This document shows positions 15,806 through 23,696 of a stretch of DNA of 39,828 nt, in pieces; position 1 is the first letter of the stretch, and every line of letters starts with the position of its first letter. Below the pieces are notes generated by a model, which saw nothing but the letters and a program-made list of their open reading frames with translations, did not search any database and was not told the DNA's origin. This stretch comes from CBFHWY01 sp965659675 (GTDB lineage Bacteria; Bacteroidota; Bacteroidia; Flavobacteriales_G; Salibacteraceae): assembly GCA_965659675.1 (NCBI GenBank), contig CBFHWY010000019.1, positions 1 through 39,828 on the forward strand, read 5' to 3'. A program made the translations under genes and the position numbers.

Positions 15806-16618
15806 ATGAAGATCGGTGCAGCAATAAACGGGAGTTTGATCTCTGAGCGCAGTGCGAGATATGCTCTTCTCCATGCGAAGGCAATGAATGCAGCTCTTGT
15901 TCTACTTTTCAATCATAATACGAAGGATAGTTTTGACAAGGTTCGGGACAGTGTTGAACGCTTGCGCAAAAGAGCATCTGAAGATGCAGTTCAATGCAGT
16001 TTTGTTGAATCGAAGGCAGACAGTGAATATTTCATCAACCATAGCATCGAAGAGCAACAGCTAGACATCATCTATTGCTCCACAAGAGCCGAAAAGAGCT
16101 TCTTTGAGTATTCCTTTAGCGAACGTTTGGTAAATAGCGCTCCTAGCTGCGATGTGGCCGTAGTAAAGGTGGTTGGCATGCAGTCCCTGTCAGAACTGGG
16201 ACGAATCGGTCTTTATGCGAGGAACCAAAAATTGCGAATCGACCTCTTTAATATGGCTACGAGCTTGTGTAAAAGTCTGGACGCAAAACTGGTCATGACC
16301 ACCAATATTGAAGAACGGAAAAAGAAACTGCTGGATCTTCCCTTTAGAAGTCAACGGCGAAAGCTTTGGAATGCAGATCGCAATCTTCAGGCTTATCTGG
16401 ATTTGGCGAACCTGATCGGGATCAAAAGTACCATCTATCATCTCTTTGAGGAAGATGTGAAAGAAGAGCAACTATCCTACGTGCTTAGCAGAGATATTGA
16501 CCTGCTGATCTTTGAGGCCTACAAATGGCCCTTTGTCCCGCTTAGCCTAAAGAACCCAGCCGAAGAGTTGTTCAAGAGAATTCCGGTTGACTGCATCCTC
16601 TATTATCCCTACAGCTAA
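15806..16618 (+). CDS. Tandem universal stress protein (USP)
   Basis: A 270-residue cytoplasmic protein with two divergent USP domains. The first starts MKIGAAINGSLISERSARYALLHAKAMNAALVLLF and includes QQLDIIYCSTRAEKSFFEYSFSERLVNSAPSCDVAVVKV; the second starts near LSELGRIGLYARN and ends RIPVDCILYYPYS. The clear ATP-binding G-2x-G-9x-G(S/T) motif of UspFG-type proteins is not visible in either half, so nucleotide binding is uncertain. Its TAA stop and the ATPase ATG overlap as TAATG (16616-16620), so translation is coupled and a regulatory role on the pump is plausible but inferred. Confidence 0.75.
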   Translation: MKIGAAINGSLISERSARYALLHAKAMNAALVLLFNHNTKDSFDKVRDSVERLRKRASEDAVQCSFVESKADSEYFINHSIEEQQLDIIYCSTRAEKSFFEYSFSERLVNSAPSCDVAVVKVVGMQSLSELGRIGLYARNQKLRIDLFNMATSLCKSLDAKLVMTTNIEERKKKLLDLPFRSQRRKLWNADRNLQAYLDLANLIGIKSTIYHLFEEDVKEEQLSYVLSRDIDLLIFEAYKWPFVPLSLKNPAEELFKRIPVDCILYYPYS

Positions 16619-19308
16619 TGGAAAAGATCTTTCGAAAAAAGAAAGAGGAGGTACTTAGATCACTGAACTCTACTCAAAATGGTCTAAGCGCAGAGGATGT
16701 TTCTTCCAGACTTCAGCAGTTTGGAGAAAACACCATCGCAAAGACCAAAAAGAAGAATTACCTCAAGCAGTACCTAAAATCTTACACAGAGTTCTTTGCG
16801 ATGCTTTTGGAGGTAGCTGCGGTGCTTTCCTTCGTTGCAGATTATCTGGAGCCTGATCAGGGTTACGACGTACTTGGCTGGGCCATTGTTTGCGCCGTAG
16901 TGATCAACTCAACCTTCACCTTTTGGCAGGAATATAAGGCGGATAAGGCCATGGAAGCTTTGCTTAAGCTGATGCCTTCTTTGATCAAAGTCCTTAGAAA
17001 TGGCACCGAAACTGAGATCGACTCTAAAAAGATCGTTCCCGGGGATGTACTTATTCTCGAAGAGGGCGACAAGGTGCCGGCAGATGCCGTTTTGCTTGAG
17101 AGCCATTCGCTTTATGTGAATATGTCTACACTCAATGGCGAATCACAACCGGTGTTAAGGAGTGATAAAGCTAGTCAGGCCGATACAAACCTTGAAGCGG
17201 AGAACCTGGTATTCGCCGGGACAACCATCACCAGAGGGAATGGAAAGGCTGTGGTTTACGCTACTGGGGACGCAACGGAGTTTGGAAAGATCGCAACGCT
17301 GACCAGAGATGTCAAAAAGGTGCTCACCCCAATGCAAAAGGAGATCATTCGAATCACCCGGATCATGGCGATCATCGCTGTCATGATGGGGCTGGTATTC
17401 TTCGCTCTGGGCTGGTTTGCTGAGAAGGGACCTCTGATCTCTGCCATTTTTGCCCTGTCGCTTATTGTAGCGAATGTTCCTGAGGGGTTGCTACCCACTA
17501 TCACACTTTCGCTTTCCATCGCTTCGCAGCGTATGGCCAAAAAGAATGCACTGGTCAAAAACCTGGATTCGGTTGAGACCCTTGGTTCGGCAACGGTTAT
17601 TTGCACAGATAAAACGGGAACGCTTACCCGAAACCAAATGACACTAAAACGCGCCTGGATACCGGGAGGAATCGAGGTGAACTTCCAGGGAGAAGGTTAT
17701 TTTGAGTCTGGCGAACTGGAGATCAATGAGTCTTCAGAAAGGAGCAAAAAGATCGTTAAACGACTCTTTGACTACGGCAGGATCAATTGTCGCGCAGTTA
17801 TTGAGGAAGATGAGGCTATTGGAGATCCCACAGAATTAGCCATTGTGAAAGCATCTGAAAAGGCAGGAGCCAGGGGAGAGCAGATCGATGTTGTTGATGA
17901 GATCCCCTTTACTTCTGAGCGAATGATGATGTCGACTCTGGGAACAGAAGAAGGACAGAAGCGCATCTATACAAAAGGTGCCCTTGAGGTGATCCTCTCG
18001 AGATCGGATCGATACCTTGACTCAGATGGAGCGATCAAAGCACTCAATGAGGATGTAAAACAAGCTGTGCTGCAGAAAGCCAATGAGTATCAGGATGAGG
18101 CTTTTCGGGTCTTGTCTTTTGCCTTTGGGGAAAACGAGGAAGAAGAGAAGCTGGTCTTTCAGGGTATCGTAGCGATCATGGATCTTCCGCGTCCCGAGAT
18201 CAAAGGGGCGGTTGAGAAATGCTACACTGCCGGAGTTCGGATCATGATGATCACTGGAGACAACCCAAGAACCGCCAGTGCGGTAGGAAGAAAGATCGGA
18301 CTGAAGGTGGACCGGGTGATGACCGGTAAAGAATTACGAGACAAGAGCGATGGCGAAATGAGAGAGATCCTCAGTAAAGAGGATGTGCTTTTTGCCCGAA
18401 TGGAAAGTTCTCAAAAGCTTCGAATCACTTCCATCTTGCAGGATAGCAGCGAGGTGGTTGCGATGACTGGAGATGGAGTAAATGACGCGCCTGCACTCAG
18501 AAAAGCCGACATCGGCATTGCCATGGGCAAAACGGGTACCGAAGTTACCAAAGAAGCTGCGGATATTGTGCTCATCGACGATAACTTCAATTCCATTGTA
18601 TCAGCTATTGAGGAGGGTAGGACCGTATTCTTCAACATCAAGAAGTTTGTGACCTACATCATGTCCTCCAATGTGCCTGAGATCGTTCCCTATATCCTCT
18701 ATTTCTTTATCAAGATCCCATTGCCGCTTTCTGTGATTCAGATCCTTTCGATCGATCTCGGTTCGGATATTGTGCCAGGGCTTGCTCTGGGTACGGAGAA
18801 ACCTGAACCCAACATCATGAAGCGTCCACCAGTGGGAAAGAAGGAGCGCATCATGGATTGGGAGACCTTTAAGCGAGGATATTTCATGAATGGAGTCTTT
18901 GAAGGCATGGCAGCCATATTTGCCTTTCTGGCATTCCTTTTTTTACATGGCTGGAAGTATGGAGATATGTCGATCGAAGGAAGCTTGCTGCATAAGCAAG
19001 CTATGACCATGACCCTGCTTGGTGCGGTGTCTTGTCAGCTGCTGAATGTATGGACCCTAAGATCATTCGACTTCTCTGCATTCAGTATGCCTATCAAGAG
19101 GAATAAGATGCTGATCTGGGCTATGGCAGCTGAGATCATTTGGATCATTCTGATGTTATATGTTCCGCCAGTTCAAAAGGTCTTCAATACAGCGACGGTT
19201 CCGCTGGAAGATCTGTGGTTATTGCTTCCTTTTCCCATTATTCTTTTCGTAAACCATGAATTCTACAAATGGAGAAGGAGGAAGAAAGGGCTGCATATCG
19301 TGAGCTGA
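16618..19308 (+). CDS. P2-type cation-transporting ATPase (Na+/K+- or Ca2+-ATPase-like)
   Basis: An 896-residue pump with the P2 layout: N-terminal cation_ATPase_N (about 5-70), TM pairs, actuator domain with LNGES (172-176) where most relatives have TGES, ANVPEGLLPT in TM4, the phosphorylation site D331 in CTDKTGTLT, KGALEV in the N domain, MMITGDNPRTA and MTGDGVNDAPALRKADIGIAMG in the P domain, then six C-terminal TMs. ANVPEGLL together with KNLDSVETLGSATVICTDKTGTLT is closest to the Na,K/H,K-ATPase branch (P2C-like), but transported ions cannot be fixed. The Thr-to-Asn change keeps the catalytic Glu175. Translationally coupled to the USP gene. Confidence 0.88.
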   Translation: MEKIFRKKKEEVLRSLNSTQNGLSAEDVSSRLQQFGENTIAKTKKKNYLKQYLKSYTEFFAMLLEVAAVLSFVADYLEPDQGYDVLGWAIVCAVVINSTFTFWQEYKADKAMEALLKLMPSLIKVLRNGTETEIDSKKIVPGDVLILEEGDKVPADAVLLESHSLYVNMSTLNGESQPVLRSDKASQADTNLEAENLVFAGTTITRGNGKAVVYATGDATEFGKIATLTRDVKKVLTPMQKEIIRITRIMAIIAVMMGLVFFALGWFAEKGPLISAIFALSLIVANVPEGLLPTITLSLSIASQRMAKKNALVKNLDSVETLGSATVICTDKTGTLTRNQMTLKRAWIPGGIEVNFQGEGYFESGELEINESSERSKKIVKRLFDYGRINCRAVIEEDEAIGDPTELAIVKASEKAGARGEQIDVVDEIPFTSERMMMSTLGTEEGQKRIYTKGALEVILSRSDRYLDSDGAIKALNEDVKQAVLQKANEYQDEAFRVLSFAFGENEEEEKLVFQGIVAIMDLPRPEIKGAVEKCYTAGVRIMMITGDNPRTASAVGRKIGLKVDRVMTGKELRDKSDGEMREILSKEDVLFARMESSQKLRITSILQDSSEVVAMTGDGVNDAPALRKADIGIAMGKTGTEVTKEAADIVLIDDNFNSIVSAIEEGRTVFFNIKKFVTYIMSSNVPEIVPYILYFFIKIPLPLSVIQILSIDLGSDIVPGLALGTEKPEPNIMKRPPVGKKERIMDWETFKRGYFMNGVFEGMAAIFAFLAFLFLHGWKYGDMSIEGSLLHKQAMTMTLLGAVSCQLLNVWTLRSFDFSAFSMPIKRNKMLIWAMAAEIIWIILMLYVPPVQKVFNTATVPLEDLWLLLPFPIILFVNHEFYKWRRRKKGLHIVS

Positions 19309-19493
19309 TCCATCCGACTTTCTTGGTCTGATCATTAGCTTGTCTTTTCCTGCTCTTGTGGAGTGACAATGGTGTATGACCGAATTGATTCACACAAGAA
19401 AGAGCTAGTTTCGCATAATACTTTCATCTGCTTGCAGAATTTGCAAAACAAGCAAGCGCCTTTGGGGTTAGTTTGTCGAATAATTCCAAAGCA

Positions 19494-21020
19494 ATGAACA
19501 AGAATAGATATCCTTTAATTTCCAAAACAGCATCCTTCTTTTTGGCGCTGTCGCTTGCCGTTTTTGTGATCGCATGCGGACAATCAGCCATGAACGAAGA
19601 ACAAAGCAAAGAAGAACCCAAAGGGGTTAATAATATTGCCTACAAATGGGGTGAAATGGCCCTAATGGGTACCGCCTATGATACAGAGCGTTTTAAACCT
19701 CGACCCACGATCACCTCAAGGTATCTGGGCTTGATCTTTGTGGCCATTTTCGATGCATGGTCGCGCTACGATGAAAAAGCCACTCCTGTTTATCTCGATG
19801 GAGTAGAGAGGCGCCCTGAAAACGAACGTACGCTCGAGAATAAGGAGAAAGCCATATCCTATGCCGCTCTTCGTGCGATGAACGAGTATTACTACAGCGA
19901 CAAGGAAGAGTGGAATGCCTTCATGAAAGAGCTGGGTTATGATCCAATGAATGAATCGATGGACCCCAACACTCCTGAAGGTATTGGTAACCTTGCCGCA
20001 AAAGCTGTTATCGAGTCAAGAAAAGGAGATGGCTCCAATCAATACGGCGAGGAAGAAGGCTCAAATGGTGAGGCATATTTTAATTATGTAGGTTACGAAC
20101 CTGTAAATAATGCTGATACCAATGTGGATATCAACCGATGGCAACCCAAATATTTTGATGACGGAAAAGGAGGGAAATACGCTCCGGCTTGTCTAACTCC
20201 ATTTTGGGATAAGGTTGAGCCAATAGCATTGAAATCAGGGGATCAATTCCGTCCGGGACCACCTCCAATGGTAGGTTCAGAACAGTTGAAAAAGGAAGTG
20301 GCTGAGGTAGTTGAGCTTCAAGCTAACCTTACAGACGAAGACAAAGCACTGGTAGAGTTCATGAGAGATGGGCCACAATCTGTGCAACAAGCCGGACACT
20401 GGTTAAAGTTTGCTCAGGATGTTTCTCGAAGAGATAATCATACACTCGATGAAGATGTGAAGATGTATTTCTACAATCAGGTAGTGGCAATGGACGCGTT
20501 CATTGCAAGCTGGGATTCTAAAATGTTCTACGATTATGCGCGTCCTTACGCCTTAGTTCATGAGTATTACTCAGGACAAGAGATCAAGTGCTGGGGTGGA
20601 GAAGGAGAAGGAAAAGGAATGATGATCATGGACGGTTCTCAATGGAGACCTTATTCGCCAGCGATCTTCCTTTGCCCGCCATTCCCTTCATATACGAGTG
20701 GACACAGCACCATCAGCGGAGCCTGTGGAGAGGCGCTTAAACTATGGACAGGTTCAGATGAGTTTGGCGAGTCGGTAACACTGGTGGCCGGAGCTATGAC
20801 AGAGCCCGACAATCTGGGAGATACTGTGGTTATCGAATTCCCAACATTCACCAAAACTGCTGAGATGGCAGGGATTTCAAGGGTGATGGGTGGTTATCAT
20901 ATTCAGGCCGACAATATTGCAGGGCTTGAGTTAGGTAGAGATGTCGCTCATGAGGCCTGGAAGTTCTACAAGGAGCATGTAGGAGAGTCTGAAATGGCCA
21001 TGAAAGCAAAAGAGGAATAA
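19494..21020 (+). CDS. Vanadium-dependent haloperoxidase/PAP2-like lipoprotein
   Basis: A 508-residue exported protein of the vanadium haloperoxidase/acid phosphatase superfamily. The vanadate/phosphate signature is complete: KMFYDYARP (about 342-350; KxxxxxxRP), SYTSGHS (about 399-405; xSGH), and SRVMGGYH (about 462-469; SRxxxxxH). The N-terminus has a lipobox FVIAC with Cys28, so it should be a membrane-anchored lipoprotein. It could oxidise halides with H2O2 or act as a phosphatase; the vicinity of the active-site His does not settle this. ATG 19494 is chosen because it begins the signal sequence; an in-frame TTG at 19473 is earlier. It has a candidate promoter TAGTTTCG at 19406-19413 and a strong terminator after it, so it is monocistronic. 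Confidence 0.85.
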   Translation: MNKNRYPLISKTASFFLALSLAVFVIACGQSAMNEEQSKEEPKGVNNIAYKWGEMALMGTAYDTERFKPRPTITSRYLGLIFVAIFDAWSRYDEKATPVYLDGVERRPENERTLENKEKAISYAALRAMNEYYYSDKEEWNAFMKELGYDPMNESMDPNTPEGIGNLAAKAVIESRKGDGSNQYGEEEGSNGEAYFNYVGYEPVNNADTNVDINRWQPKYFDDGKGGKYAPACLTPFWDKVEPIALKSGDQFRPGPPPMVGSEQLKKEVAEVVELQANLTDEDKALVEFMRDGPQSVQQAGHWLKFAQDVSRRDNHTLDEDVKMYFYNQVVAMDAFIASWDSKMFYDYARPYALVHEYYSGQEIKCWGGEGEGKGMMIMDGSQWRPYSPAIFLCPPFPSYTSGHSTISGACGEALKLWTGSDEFGESVTLVAGAMTEPDNLGDTVVIEFPTFTKTAEMAGISRVMGGYHIQADNIAGLELGRDVAHEAWKFYKEHVGESEMAMKAKEE

Positions 21021-21043
21021 AAGACTTTGTGTTAAGTTTCTAG

Positions 21044-21077
21044 AGCCTCTGATTTCTTGAATCAGAGGCTTTTTTTA
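21044..21077 (+). terminator. Rho-independent terminator after the haloperoxidase-like gene
   Basis: AGCCTCTGATT (21044-21054) pairs perfectly over 11 bp with AATCAGAGGCT (21060-21070), loop TCTTG, then a run of T to 21077. Confidence 0.93.
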
Positions 21078-21103
21078 TTGAAGAATAGCCTAGTTTCGTA
21101 TTT

Positions 21104-21835
21104 ATGAAAACACCCATCAACGCCATCATCTTTGCCTTAGCGATCGTTATCGCCTCGTTTTTCCTTGGAAATGCCTACACAGAAAGAAGTAAAAGCGAAA
21201 GCCAGATCAGCGTTACAGGTCTGGGAAAAAAGGATTTCAGCTCAGACCTCATCGTTTGGGAGGGAAGCTTTGGATCAGAAAGCATGGAGCTCAGCGCTGC
21301 CTTTGAACAGCTTCAGAAGGACAAGGAGCTCATTAGAGCTTATCTTATCGAGAAAGGTGTGGGAGAGGACAAGATCGTTTTTGAGGCTGTTAGAAGTACT
21401 AAAAAGCAGAAACGACTTTACGCACCTGACGGTGATTACATGGGAGAAAGATTTGATGGTTACAGTCTGACACAAAGCCTCAAGATCGAATCCAATGAAG
21501 TGGAGAAGATCGAGCGCATTGCCAGAGAGATCACCGAGCTTTTGAATAAAGGTGTACAGTTCTATTCTCGTCCACCTCGATACTATTATACCGGCCTGGC
21601 AGACCTCAAGATCGAAATGATATCCAAAGCAACGGAAGACGCACGAGTGCGGGCAGAAAAGATCGCGGAGAACTCTGGGGCACAACTTGGAGACCTAAAA
21701 TCGGCCAGAATGGGCGTCTTTCAGATCACGGGTCAAAATTCAACGGAGAATTATTCCTGGGGAGGAACCTTCAATACTGCAGACAAAGAGAAAACAGCCT
21801 CCATTACAATGAAACTCATTTTTGAGGTAGATTGA
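21104..21835 (+). CDS. SIMPL domain (DUF541) protein
   Basis: A 243-residue periplasmic or membrane-anchored protein. It has an N-terminal hydrophobic segment (AIIFALAIVIASFFLGNAY), then the SIMPL domain starting QISVTGLGKKDFSSDLIVWEGSF and containing LIRAYLIEKGVGEDKIVFEAV, YSLTQSLKIES, and near the end ATEDARVRAEKIAENSGAQLGDLKSARMGVFQI, all typical family positions. Members (for example E. coli YggE, B28-type proteins) form oligomers tied to stress tolerance; no enzymatic role is known. A TAGTTTCG box ends five bases before the ATG (21091-21098), so the mRNA would be nearly leaderless. The DUF1704 gene follows after seven bases. Confidence 0.85.
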   Translation: MKTPINAIIFALAIVIASFFLGNAYTERSKSESQISVTGLGKKDFSSDLIVWEGSFGSESMELSAAFEQLQKDKELIRAYLIEKGVGEDKIVFEAVRSTKKQKRLYAPDGDYMGERFDGYSLTQSLKIESNEVEKIERIAREITELLNKGVQFYSRPPRYYYTGLADLKIEMISKATEDARVRAEKIAENSGAQLGDLKSARMGVFQITGQNSTENYSWGGTFNTADKEKTASITMKLIFEVD

Positions 21836-21842
21836 TAACTTG

Positions 21843-23090
21843 ATGAAGGCAGAGGAGAAGCGGATAATCAAGTTGAGTGATCAACTTCAGGAAGCCGCAA
21901 GTGAGATCAAGGTACTGCGCAATATTTCATGGCCTGTTGAGCTAAAGCAGGAGTTTTTTAGAAACGACGGCCAGAAGCTGCCAGAGGTAGAATACCCAGC
22001 GCTTGATCTTAAGAACACCTTTCAATCGCTCAAAACGATCAGAGCTGAGCTAAAAGAGAACTCGAACATCGATCTATGGGCACTTCGCATGCTTGATCAG
22101 CTGGAAGGCAGTGCCCTTATGTTAGAGCATCGCGGAACCAGAGCATTCTACGATCATTCCTCCTGGGTTTATGGAAGGCCTGATGACCTGATCAGAAATG
22201 GAGAGATCTCTGCACTTGATCTGGCCAGGCATTTTGATGAGTTCTTCGAAAACGTAAGTAATCACGATATAGGCGACATTTCAGAGCCCAGGATCGACGC
22301 AAAGGAGCTGGTGAAGATCATGCAGGAGGTCGTTCATGAGCGTTTTGCCGAATATGCACCAGAAGTTGTTCTGGATGAAAATATTGCTTCGAATGCTCTT
22401 GCGGGTAGAAGAAGGATCTCAATTCGCCCGGGAGCCAAATTCTCCGAAAACGATGTTGCGCAATTGATCAATCATGAGCTCTTCATACATGTGATCACTT
22501 CACTGAACGGATTCCTTCAACCTCATATCAAGATACTGGGTGAAGCACACGCTGGCACCACAAAGACCCAGGAGGGCCTGGCGATCTTCGCAGAATACAT
22601 TACAAACTCGATCGACCTGGATCGAATAAGACGTCTGGCCGATAGGGTTATAGCCATTCACATGGCTATTAATGGTGCCGATTTCATTGAGGTTTATCGC
22701 TATTACCTTGAACGCCTGGGAAAAAAAGATCAGGCATATGAGAGCGCAAGGCGCGTTTTTCGCGGTGGTTTGGTGACTGGTGGAGCACCTTTCACCAAGG
22801 ATATCGTCTATTTGGAAGGTCTACTGAGAGTGCATAGTTTTATGCGAATTGTGGTAAAAACTGGAAAGCTCGATTATTTAGACCTTCTTTTCTGCGGAAA
22901 ACTTGATATCGTTGATCTTCCAGTAATGAAAGAGTTGGTTCAGCTAGGATTAGTTGAAAAACCCAGATTCCTGCCTGATTGGATGAAAGACAAACGATAT
23001 CTGCTCACATACCTTAGTTATTCCGCTTTCCTGGATGGACTGAACCTGGAAAATATGCAAAAGGATTTTCAAAAATTACTTGATGCTTGA
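21843..23090 (+). CDS. DUF1704 QEGLA-motif metallopeptidase-like protein
   Basis: A 415-residue cytoplasmic protein of the DUF1704 family (annotated elsewhere as flavohemoglobin expression-modulating QEGLA motif protein). The zinc site is visible as H211-E212-x3-H216 (NHELFIH) with E244 in TQEGLA as third ligand. The same HExxxH-plus-E arrangement is found in the animal tubulin tyrosine carboxypeptidase MATCAP (KIAA0895L), so peptidase activity is plausible; the bacterial substrate is unknown. ALAGRRRISIRPGAKFSENDVAQLINHE precedes the site as usual. ATG 21843 follows an in-frame TTG. It is in an operon with the SIMPL gene. No flavohemoglobin gene is visible nearby. Confidence 0.82.
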   Translation: MKAEEKRIIKLSDQLQEAASEIKVLRNISWPVELKQEFFRNDGQKLPEVEYPALDLKNTFQSLKTIRAELKENSNIDLWALRMLDQLEGSALMLEHRGTRAFYDHSSWVYGRPDDLIRNGEISALDLARHFDEFFENVSNHDIGDISEPRIDAKELVKIMQEVVHERFAEYAPEVVLDENIASNALAGRRRISIRPGAKFSENDVAQLINHELFIHVITSLNGFLQPHIKILGEAHAGTTKTQEGLAIFAEYITNSIDLDRIRRLADRVIAIHMAINGADFIEVYRYYLERLGKKDQAYESARRVFRGGLVTGGAPFTKDIVYLEGLLRVHSFMRIVVKTGKLDYLDLLFCGKLDIVDLPVMKELVQLGLVEKPRFLPDWMKDKRYLLTYLSYSAFLDGLNLENMQKDFQKLLDA

Positions 23091-23216
23091 TCTTAAACGA
23101 CAGCAAAGGTGATGACTTTTGAGCAAGCCATCACTTAAGCGTCAGCTTGTTAAGTCGAGTGACCATGCTTGTTTTTTGATCATTTTGACTTACCTTGTGG
23201 ATCTAAACCTGCTATC
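23091..23216. other. Intergenic region with imperfect hairpins
   Basis: AAGGTGATG (about 23104-23112) can pair with CATCACTT about 15 bases on with one bulge, and GAGCAAGC with GCTTGTT. The segment AGCGTCAGCTTG resembles the GAGCGTCAAGCTTGC repeat near 1505 less one base. There is no T run. A TACCTTGT sequence at 23191-23198, 18 bases before the next ATG, could be a -7 box. Confidence 0.3.
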
Positions 23217-23693
23217 ATGAAAAACCTAAAGTTTGAGCTCAAATGGGCTGTGGTATTCACAGTAGTTAGTCTATTGTGGATGATTATGGAACGAATGCTG
23301 GGTTGGCACGATGAGAAGATCGACCAGCACATGTATCTTACAAATCTCTACATCATACCTGCCATCATTGTGGTGGTATTGGGGATGAGAGATAAGCGAA
23401 ACAACTTCTATGGTGGGAAGATGAATTATAAACAAGGATTGATCTTTGGTCTGCTCATGACCGTGATCATTCTTCTGCTTAATCCAGCTGCTCAATATAT
23501 TACGCTGGAGTTCATCACTCCAGATTATCTCAAGAATGCCACCAATTATGCGGTTGAAACAGGCATGATGGAGAGGGAGGCGGCCATGGATTACTTTAAT
23601 CTGAAGAATTATATCATCCAGGGCACCATTGGGGGAGCCATTATGGGTACGATTACCAGTGCGATCGTGGCGATCTTTATGAGGAAATCATAA
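23217..23693 (+). CDS. DUF4199-like small membrane protein
   Basis: A 158-residue protein with four predicted TM helices: about 6-25, 40-58 (YIIPAIIVVVLGM), 75-95 (GLIFGLLMTVIILLLNPAA) and 133-155 (IIQGTIGGAIMGTITSAIVAIFM). The order, the RDKRNNFYGGKMNYKQGLIFGLLMT motif and the YAVETGMMEREAAMDYF linker match DUF4199 proteins, a Bacteroidota family of unknown function. ATG 23217 is chosen since an upstream in-frame start (23169) encodes a non-hydrophobic tail across a probable promoter. Its stop lies three bases from the stop of convergent copA. Confidence 0.7.
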   Translation: MKNLKFELKWAVVFTVVSLLWMIMERMLGWHDEKIDQHMYLTNLYIIPAIIVVVLGMRDKRNNFYGGKMNYKQGLIFGLLMTVIILLLNPAAQYITLEFITPDYLKNATNYAVETGMMEREAAMDYFNLKNYIIQGTIGGAIMGTITSAIVAIFMRKS

Positions 23694-23696
23694 ATT

